Positions 7,960 through 13,297 of a DNA stretch of 13,297 nt are shown in pieces. The translations under genes and the position numbers were made by a program. The notes beneath the pieces are model-generated. The model had not been told where the DNA came from. It saw nothing but the letters and a program-made list of their open reading frames with translations, and did not search any database. The first letter of the stretch is position 1. Every line of letters begins with the position of its first letter. Source of the stretch: CALGYY01 sp964585485 (GTDB taxonomy: Bacteria; Bacteroidota; Bacteroidia; Bacteroidales; CAIWKO01); the NCBI GenBank assembly GCA_964585485.1, contig CAZPDS010000065.1:1-13297 (forward strand), read 5' to 3'.

Positions 7960-7967
7960 TATCTTTG
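7960..7967 (+). promoter_or_regulatory. Bacteroidota -7 promoter box for tyrS
   Basis: TATCTTTG is an exact TAnnTTTG match, 18 nt before the ATG at 7985, giving a very short leader. The T-tract of the preceding terminator falls at the -33 position (16-21 nt upstream). A short leader leaves no room for a T-box, as expected in this phylum. Confidence 0.6.
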
Positions 7968-7984
7968 CGGCAAAACCGGAAGCT

Positions 7985-9259
7985 ATGAATTTTGTTGAAG
8001 AATTACGGTGGCGCGGAATGGTGCACGATATGATGCCCGGCACCGAAGAACAATTGCTGAAAGAAAAAACCTCAGCCTACGTTGGCATCGACCCCACCGC
8101 CGACTCGCTGCACATCGGGCATTTGGTTTCGATCATGATGCTTAAGCATTTCCAGTTGTGCGGACATCAGCCCATTGCCTTGGTAGGTGGCGCTACGGGG
8201 ATGATCGGAGACCCCTCGGGCAAATCCGAAGAACGCGTATTACTCAGCGAAGATATTCTTCGCCACAACCAGGAATGCATCCGGAAACAATTGCTGCGTT
8301 TTCTTGATTTCGACCGCAACGAAAATCCGGCACTACTGGTAAACAATTACGACTGGATGAAGGAATTCAGCTTTCTGTCTTTCCTGCGCGAAGTCGGCAA
8401 GCACCTTACCGTAAACTACATGATGGCCAAAGACTCCGTCCAGAAACGACTGGAAAGCGGCCTCTCCTTTACGGAATTCACGTATCAGCTCGTGCAGGGC
8501 TATGATTTTCTACACTTATACGAACATTACAATTGCCGCCTGCAGATGGGCGGTTCCGACCAATGGGGCAACATCGTCACCGGTACCGAACTCATACGCC
8601 GCAAGGCCGGCGGCACCGCTTTCGCGTTAACCTGCCCCCTGATCACCAAGGCCGATGGCGGAAAATTTGGCAAGACCGAACAGGGCAATATCTGGCTTGA
8701 TCCGGCACGCACATCGCCGTACCGCTTTTATCAATTCTGGCTCAACTGTTCCGATGAAGATGCGGCCAAATACATCAAGATCTTTTCCCTGTATAGCAAG
8801 CCGGAAATCGAACAGTTTATCAGCGAACACAGTGCCGCCCCGCATTTAAGGTTGCTGCAAAAGGCGTTGGCCAAAGACATCACCATCCGTGTTCATTCGG
8901 AACAAGACTACCAGCAATCCGTTGAGGCCTCCGAAATTCTCTTTGGCCGAAGCACCGAAGAAGCTTTAAAAAACCTCACAGAAGACACACTGCTGGCCGT
9001 TTTTGAAGGTGTACCGCAATGTGAAATTTCACGCGACGCACTATTGCAGGGCATTCCGATCGTTGATTTTGTCAGCGAGCTCACCGGCATTTTCCCCAGC
9101 AAGGGGGAGGCCCGTCGTATGATTAAGGATGGCGGAGTGTCCGTGAACAAGCAAAAAGCCGGCGACACGGATGTAATAACCTCTTCGCACCTGCTCAGCG
9201 ATCGATACATCCTGGTACAAAAAGGAAAGAAAAATTACTTCCTCGTGGTGGTTCGGTAA
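7985..9259 (+). CDS. tyrS: Tyrosyl-tRNA synthetase
   Basis: TyrS is a cytoplasmic class I aminoacyl-tRNA synthetase that joins tyrosine to tRNA-Tyr using ATP. The 424-residue length is normal for the bacterial TyrRS type 1 form. HIGH is intact at residues 43-46 (ADSLHIGHLVSI). The second signature is KFGKT at 227-231, the usual TyrRS form of KMSKS. The tyrosine and tRNA region reads YDFLHLYEHYNC and GGSDQWGNIVTG (~173-200). The C-terminal ~65 residues (FPSKGEARRMIKDGGVSVN onward) form the S4 RNA-binding domain. The ATG at 7985 is chosen because MNFVEELRWRG is the family N-terminus. The open frame extends upstream only into the promoter and terminator. It appears to be transcribed alone or with the next gene, 73 nt downstream. 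Confidence 0.98.
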   Translation: MNFVEELRWRGMVHDMMPGTEEQLLKEKTSAYVGIDPTADSLHIGHLVSIMMLKHFQLCGHQPIALVGGATGMIGDPSGKSEERVLLSEDILRHNQECIRKQLLRFLDFDRNENPALLVNNYDWMKEFSFLSFLREVGKHLTVNYMMAKDSVQKRLESGLSFTEFTYQLVQGYDFLHLYEHYNCRLQMGGSDQWGNIVTGTELIRRKAGGTAFALTCPLITKADGGKFGKTEQGNIWLDPARTSPYRFYQFWLNCSDEDAAKYIKIFSLYSKPEIEQFISEHSAAPHLRLLQKALAKDITIRVHSEQDYQQSVEASEILFGRSTEEALKNLTEDTLLAVFEGVPQCEISRDALLQGIPIVDFVSELTGIFPSKGEARRMIKDGGVSVNKQKAGDTDVITSSHLLSDRYILVQKGKKNYFLVVVR

Positions 9260-9332
9260 AACCGTAAGTACCCGGCAAGCCCATTTCCCACGATTTATTT
9301 ACCTGCAATACATCACCCTGGCGTTACCGGCA

Positions 9333-10271
9333 ATGGCCCAAACCAATGAAAAAACGAGCGAGACGATTGTCATCAGCGGGGGTACCGGGCTGATTGGCCG
9401 CCATCTTGTGCCGCAGCTTTCGGCCTGCGGTTACCGGGTCATCCTGCTGAGCCGGAAATCAGCACCATCGTCGGACCCCGGCCACATCCATTGGGATCCA
9501 GAGCATAACATTATCGATCCTGCTCGTCTTGAATCGGCCGATTATATTATCCACCTTGCCGGTGAACCGATCGCGGGGAAGCGTTGGACTCGCCGACAAA
9601 AAGAAAAAATCAGGAACAGCCGCTTGCAGGGAACGACCTTATTACTGGAAAGCATCCGTCGGTGCGTCAACAAGCCTCGCGCCTTTATTTCAGCATCAGC
9701 CGTTGGCTATTATGGGGCTGCCAGCACCTCTCATCTGTTCAGTGAATCCGACCCCCCTGCCCGTGATTTTCTGGCGGATGTTTGCCGGGAATGGGAAGAT
9801 GCCGCCAACGAAGTTGAGAAACTCGGTGTGCGTACCGTAAAGATCCGAACCGGCGTCGTCCTTTCAAACACGGGCGGAGCCCTCGAAAAGATGGCCCGGC
9901 CGGTGAGGCTTGGGCTGGGGGCCATCCTCGGCAAAGGTGATCAGCATATTCCATGGGTTCACATCCGGGATCTATGCAGCATATACGTGAAGGCAGTAAA
10001 AGACGTAGAGATGCGGGGTGCTTACAACGCCGTGGCTCCACAACATGTCACGAATAAAGAATTCATGCTTTCCCTGGCAAGGGTATTGGAAAAACCGATC
10101 TGGCTTCCCGCCCTTCCTGCTTCACTGCTCAAACTTCGCTTCGGTGAACAAGCCAATGTTCTCCTGAAAGGAAGCAGGATATCCTCCGAAAAAATTACAG
10201 CCGCGGCGTACTCCTTTCAATTCCCCACCCTGGAAGAAGCCCTCAGGGATCTGCTGCACAAAGCCCGCTAA
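9333..10271 (+). CDS. TIGR01777-family epimerase (YfcH/SDR39U1-like)
   Basis: This 312-residue cytoplasmic SDR-like protein has SGGTGLIGRHL (15-25) as its dinucleotide-binding loop. The TIGR01777 hallmarks follow: HLAGEPIAGKRWTRRQKEKI (74-93), SASAVGYYG (120-128), FLADVCREWEDAANE and GLGAILGKGDQHIPWVHIRDL (~194-214). Residues ~262-310 match the DUF1731 C-terminal domain. In the active-site region the Tyr lies in GYYG rather than a normal YxxxK, as is usual for this family. The reaction is unknown; E. coli YfcH is the relative usually named. The gene lies 73 nt after tyrS with no terminator or clear promoter between them, so read-through is possible. Confidence 0.9.
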   Translation: MAQTNEKTSETIVISGGTGLIGRHLVPQLSACGYRVILLSRKSAPSSDPGHIHWDPEHNIIDPARLESADYIIHLAGEPIAGKRWTRRQKEKIRNSRLQGTTLLLESIRRCVNKPRAFISASAVGYYGAASTSHLFSESDPPARDFLADVCREWEDAANEVEKLGVRTVKIRTGVVLSNTGGALEKMARPVRLGLGAILGKGDQHIPWVHIRDLCSIYVKAVKDVEMRGAYNAVAPQHVTNKEFMLSLARVLEKPIWLPALPASLLKLRFGEQANVLLKGSRISSEKITAAAYSFQFPTLEEALRDLLHKAR

Positions 10272-10314
10272 GCGCCATCAAGCGGTCTGGACCCAAAAGC
10301 AGGATCCCTTCGCG

Positions 10315-11433
10315 CTACAGCGTTTTGGTATAACAACGACGGCGTTTATGCTGAATGTGCTTATAGTTTTTCCAGTGCTGGATGGCTTTGTGGTTGGTTT
10401 CGAAAATCCCCGTCGTTTCCACAAATTCAATCTTGTGTTCCAAAATGACCTTCTGCAATTCGTTGATGAGGATGGCCGGAACGCCCGTACCCTGCAACTT
10501 CGGATCAACACCCGTGAGGAAAATATCCATTTCGTCAGGATGTTTCAGGGCTTTCAGAATGTGCATGAAGCCGAAAGGGAATAAGCGGCCGTTGGCCTTT
10601 TGCATTGCTTTGGACAAGGAGGGCACACCCACGATGAAGCCCGCCAGATCGCCGTTTTCGGTTTCCACCAGTTTGACAAAACGGGGATTTAGAAAATCGA
10701 AATATTTTTTGGCGTAGTAATCGATCATAACATCATCGAAGGCCACGACACTAAAGAGTTCTTCGAACGCGGCGTTCAGCAATTTAAACACCTTCGGCAC
10801 GTAAGGCTTCAGCTGACTGGTTTTGGTGAAGTGCACCACACGGACCTTCTGCCGCTGTTTTATCATCTCCGCAAGTTTAGCCGCCTTTTCAGGAACAGCT
10901 TCAATGGTAAGCCGGAACTCCACCCAATCAATTTCTTTTACATATCCAAGGGCTGTAAAGTGATCCTGATAGTAGGGCAAATGATAAACCGAGGCGATTG
11001 ACTGTAAATGATCGAAACCCTCAATCAGCAAACCCTGCGTATCAAGGTTGGTGAATCCCAGCGGCCCCTGCACCGTAAGCATCCCCTGTTCCCTGAGCCA
11101 CGATTCGGCCGATGCAAAGAGTAAACGTGTAACTTCAGGATCGTCGATAAACTCGGCACGAGATATACGGCCGATTTTCGTACCCATTTTCTCGTTGTAC
11201 TTTTCGTTGACGATGGCACCGATGCGTCCCACCACCTTCGTGCCGTCGAAAGCCAGCCAAAACTTCGCCTTGCAAAAAGCAAAGGCTGGATTCTGCGCCG
11301 GGTCCAGACTTTTGATCTCATCGGCTATCATGGGCGGAACCCAACACGGATTTCCTTTATACAACACAAAGGGTAAACCGGCAAATTTCTTACGGTCTCC
11401 TGCTGACACAACTTCCTGTATTCTTATCGGCAT
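10315..11433 (-). CDS. GNAT-type N-acyltransferase-like protein
   Basis: This 372-residue cytoplasmic protein starts at the ATG at 11433 (MPIRIQEVVS). A longer in-frame TTG start at 11454 lies inside the promoter box at 11452-11459, so it cannot be in the transcript. The N-terminal half has NPCWVPPM (28-35), KVVGRIGAIVN (66-76), VQGPLGFTNLDTQGLLIEGF (121-140) and PYYQDHFTALGY (153-164). This is the pattern of the long, poorly described acyltransferase-like family widespread in bacteria. The C-terminal half contains the better GNAT signature: LQGTGVPAIL (313-322) is the Q-x-x-G-x-G acetyl-CoA pyrophosphate loop. It is followed by ETNHKAIQHWKNYKHIQHKR, the usual last strand and helix. Two GNAT-like halves in one chain are therefore likely. 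The substrate is unknown. It is convergent with the TIGR01777 gene, with 43 nt between the stops and no clear terminator. Confidence 0.85.
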   Translation of the reverse strand: MPIRIQEVVSAGDRKKFAGLPFVLYKGNPCWVPPMIADEIKSLDPAQNPAFAFCKAKFWLAFDGTKVVGRIGAIVNEKYNEKMGTKIGRISRAEFIDDPEVTRLLFASAESWLREQGMLTVQGPLGFTNLDTQGLLIEGFDHLQSIASVYHLPYYQDHFTALGYVKEIDWVEFRLTIEAVPEKAAKLAEMIKQRQKVRVVHFTKTSQLKPYVPKVFKLLNAAFEELFSVVAFDDVMIDYYAKKYFDFLNPRFVKLVETENGDLAGFIVGVPSLSKAMQKANGRLFPFGFMHILKALKHPDEMDIFLTGVDPKLQGTGVPAILINELQKVILEHKIEFVETTGIFETNHKAIQHWKNYKHIQHKRRRCYTKTL

Positions 11434-11451
11434 AGGTTTATCTTTAGGTGA

Positions 11452-11459
11452 CAAATTTA
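11452..11459 (-). promoter_or_regulatory. Bacteroidota -7 promoter box for the GNAT-like gene
   Basis: The minus strand reads TAAATTTG, an exact TAnnTTTG match, 18 nt before the ATG at 11433. The predicted transcript start is near 11445. No clear -33 TTG is present. Confidence 0.55.
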
Positions 11460-11687
11460 TAAAACTTTACGGACAGTGCACCGTAAATGAAATCAGCCCC
11501 TCCTTTCCCGTGAAAACGGCCAGGATTTGTGAGCGACCGAAAGCCCCCACGAACCCCCCAACGTCTAAAATCTATAGATGGACGCTGAAATTTAGTCGAA
11601 GCAAAGATCCCGATTGTCCGCACATTTTCATTAATTGCTGCGGAAAGTAACGATTTATTTGTGTATCTTTCGCTGCCCGAAAATTTC

Positions 11688-11695
11688 TAAATTTG
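11688..11695 (+). promoter_or_regulatory. Bacteroidota -7 promoter box for the amidase gene
   Basis: TAAATTTG is an exact TAnnTTTG match, 24 nt before the ATG at 11720. A CTTTC sits 18-20 nt upstream where the -33 element is expected. With the minus box at 11452-11459 it makes the 286-nt gap a divergent promoter region. The rest of that gap shows only a 10-bp palindrome, ATCTATAGAT at 11570-11579. Confidence 0.55.
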
Positions 11696-11719
11696 CAAGC
11701 CTATTTATCAATTTCTGCC

Positions 11720-13297
11720 ATGAAAAATAAATTTTTAGTCTTCGCCCTTGTTGTTTTCACGAGCCTTCGGTTTTTATCTCCCTTGTCTGGCCAGGATGCA
11801 CGTGGCCTTGACGCCCGCGCCAATCAGGCGCTGGAAGAAAATTACCTGCAGGTTAAGCCGGCCTTCGAAGAGGCGTATCGGCAATGTCCCTCCGTGCCGC
11901 GCGGAATCCTGGAAGCCGTGGCGTACACCAACACCCACTTTCGGCACATCAAGCCCGCCGTGGAGCCGGAAAGCTGTACGGGCATGCCCCTGCCGAGGGG
12001 GATCATGGGCCTTTGCCTTGACGGGAAAGATTACTTCCGCGAAAATTTGCCGCTGATCGCTGCCTTGTCGGGCTTTCCACAACAGCGCCTGCTGAACGAG
12101 CCGGCCATCAACATACTGGCATACGCCAAAGCCTACGAAGTTATAGCATCACAAAAGGGTTTGAGCAATCGGCCCCTGGCTGACCAACTTGCCATTGTGT
12201 TGGCTTTATCGGAATTGCCAGACGACAACCTGGTGCAGAATTATGCCTTGAACACTTTTCTGTATTCCGTCTGTGATTTCCTGGAATCCCCGACCCGTCA
12301 GCAAATGTGTGGATTTTCATCACTGGGTGCTGACCTTGAAAAAATCTTTGGTCGCGAAAACCTCCGTATACTGCGTTCCTCAAAGGTGTTGATGGGAAAG
12401 GATTTCGTGCAGGACAAGCAGGGTCGACCCTACAGTCGCAAAAGTCTGCTGCCGGGTGGAAAAAGCACCGATTATCCACCGGCCCTTTGGGACCAGGCCT
12501 GCACCAGCAATTACAGCTCGCGCAATGGAACGGCCATTTCCGCCATCACCTTGCACACGGTTCAGGGGTCCTATGCCGGTTGTATTAGCTGGTTCAACAA
12601 CTGCGCGGCCGGGGTGTCGGCCCATTATGTGTTGCGTTCGTCCGACGGACAAGTCACGCAAATGGTTCCTGAAATCAACAAAGCCTGGCACGTGGGCACC
12701 GAGAACCCCTACACCATTGGCTACGAGCACGAAGGTTACGTGACAGACCCGAGTTATTACACCAGTGCGATGTACGCCAGTTCGGCCGACCTTACAAAAG
12801 ATATTTGCAACAGCGGGTACGGCATCGATCCTAAACGTTGTTTCTGGGGGCCCGCCACTTCCGGACAATACGTTGTGAACTGCCCAAAAATTAAGGGGCA
12901 CCAGAACTATCCCAACCAAACACATACGGATCCGGGCATCAACTGGAACTGGAATTATTACTACAAATTAGTGAACAGCGCCCGTACGCCCACCGTGCTC
13001 ACTACCGCCACCGGAACACTCTACGACAGTGGCGGCGCCACGGGAAGCTACGCCAACAACGAAGGCGGGCTATGGCTGATACAGCCGGCCGGTGCCGCCA
13101 GCGTAAGTCTTACTTTTTCTTCCTTCGATCTGGAAGCAAACTGGGACTATCTCTATGTTTACGATGGTGCCACCGTCTTCTCCCCCTCCCTGGGGGTATT
13201 CACGGGCGCCACCTTACCGGGAACACTAACCGCCAGCAGCGGTGCCATGTTGCTGGAGTTTCGCTCCGACTGCGCAACAGTGGGCGGTGGTTGGTCG
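11720..13297 (+). CDS. Secreted N-acetylmuramoyl-L-alanine amidase with SLT-like and CUB-like domains, C-terminus outside the window
   Basis: The 526 codons from the ATG at 11720 stay open to the window edge. Residues 1-24 are a signal peptide ending LSG before Gln25. Residues ~35-190 look like the lysozyme/SLT-type helical domain found in front of secreted amidases: VPRGILEAVAYTNTHFRHI (59-77), RGIMGLCLDGKDYF (93-106) and INILAYAKAYEV (130-141). The catalytic Glu of SLT enzymes would fall at Asn71, so this domain is probably inactive. Residues ~265-415 are an Amidase_2 (PGRP/AmpD-type) zinc amidase that cuts the bond between MurNAc and L-Ala. The expected ligands are His279 (ITLHT), His394 (IKGHQNY) and Asp404 (HTDPG). 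Glu336 in IGYEHEGY is the likely catalytic acid or base. Residues ~432-526 are a CUB-like beta-sandwich (LYDSGGATGSY, FDLEANWDYLYVYDG, LEFRSDC). A T9SS sorting domain may follow beyond the window. Likely targets are peptidoglycan of other bacteria or of its own wall; which one is not shown. Confidence 0.92.
   Translation, partial: MKNKFLVFALVVFTSLRFLSPLSGQDARGLDARANQALEENYLQVKPAFEEAYRQCPSVPRGILEAVAYTNTHFRHIKPAVEPESCTGMPLPRGIMGLCLDGKDYFRENLPLIAALSGFPQQRLLNEPAINILAYAKAYEVIASQKGLSNRPLADQLAIVLALSELPDDNLVQNYALNTFLYSVCDFLESPTRQQMCGFSSLGADLEKIFGRENLRILRSSKVLMGKDFVQDKQGRPYSRKSLLPGGKSTDYPPALWDQACTSNYSSRNGTAISAITLHTVQGSYAGCISWFNNCAAGVSAHYVLRSSDGQVTQMVPEINKAWHVGTENPYTIGYEHEGYVTDPSYYTSAMYASSADLTKDICNSGYGIDPKRCFWGPATSGQYVVNCPKIKGHQNYPNQTHTDPGINWNWNYYYKLVNSARTPTVLTTATGTLYDSGGATGSYANNEGGLWLIQPAGAASVSLTFSSFDLEANWDYLYVYDGATVFSPSLGVFTGATLPGTLTASSGAMLLEFRSDCATVGGGWS

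Noticed and set aside
8663..8677. Lack of a literal KMSKS motif in tyrS as a sign of a broken enzyme
   Set aside because: KFGKT is the normal form in bacterial TyrRS, including that of E. coli.
10271..10316. AGCGC/GCGCT pair between the convergent stops as a bidirectional terminator
   Set aside because: The stem is only 5 bp with a 36-nt loop and no T-tract on either strand.
11570..11579. Perfect palindrome ATCTATAGAT
   Set aside because: Ten AT-rich bases in a 286-nt gap, single copy, not near either -7 box; expected by chance often enough.
12380..12925. Antisense 181-codon open frame
   Set aside because: It lies wholly opposite the amidase domain, whose zinc-ligand motifs are intact; a shadow of codon bias.

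Overview
The window comes from a member of the Bacteroidota with fairly GC-balanced DNA. Three things point there: a gingipain-type C25 protease, a secreted protein ending in a type IX secretion (T9SS) sorting domain, and several exact Bacteroidota -7 promoter boxes (TAnnTTTG) just upstream of genes. A Cytophagales-like relative is plausible, but the sequence does not settle the order. No tRNA, rRNA, insertion sequence, phage integrase or CRISPR array is visible. The gene content is a mix of housekeeping and secreted or surface functions.

Layout: (1) 1-2416, minus: most of a secreted C25 (Kgp/gingipain-like) cysteine protease whose C-terminus lies outside the window. (2) 2582-3583, minus: an extended SDR (NAD-dependent epimerase / 3-beta-HSD-like). 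(3) 3822-7884, plus: three exported proteins in a row. These are a tail-fibre-like surface protein, a small lipocalin-like lipoprotein and a 698-residue T9SS cargo with an unrecognised helical N-terminal domain. The block ends in a strong rho-independent terminator. (4) 7985-9259, plus: tyrosyl-tRNA synthetase with its own promoter. (5) 9333-10271, plus: a TIGR01777-type SDR epimerase. (6) 10315-11433, minus and convergent: a GNAT-type acyltransferase-like protein. (7) 11720-13297, plus, running off the window: a secreted modular peptidoglycan hydrolase with a degenerate SLT-like domain, an Amidase_2 domain and a CUB-like domain.

How they fit together: tyrS, the two SDR proteins and the GNAT protein are ordinary cytoplasmic genes. 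The rest is an outward-facing set that would pass Sec and then, for several members, T9SS. The most interesting stretch is the compact 3822-7884 block (gaps of 66 and 58 nt). It is a candidate co-transcribed surface module whose joint function is unknown. The fused SLT-like/amidase/CUB protein is the second point of interest, because its SLT-like domain lacks the expected catalytic glutamate. Nothing here can be shown from sequence alone to be a wholly new system.
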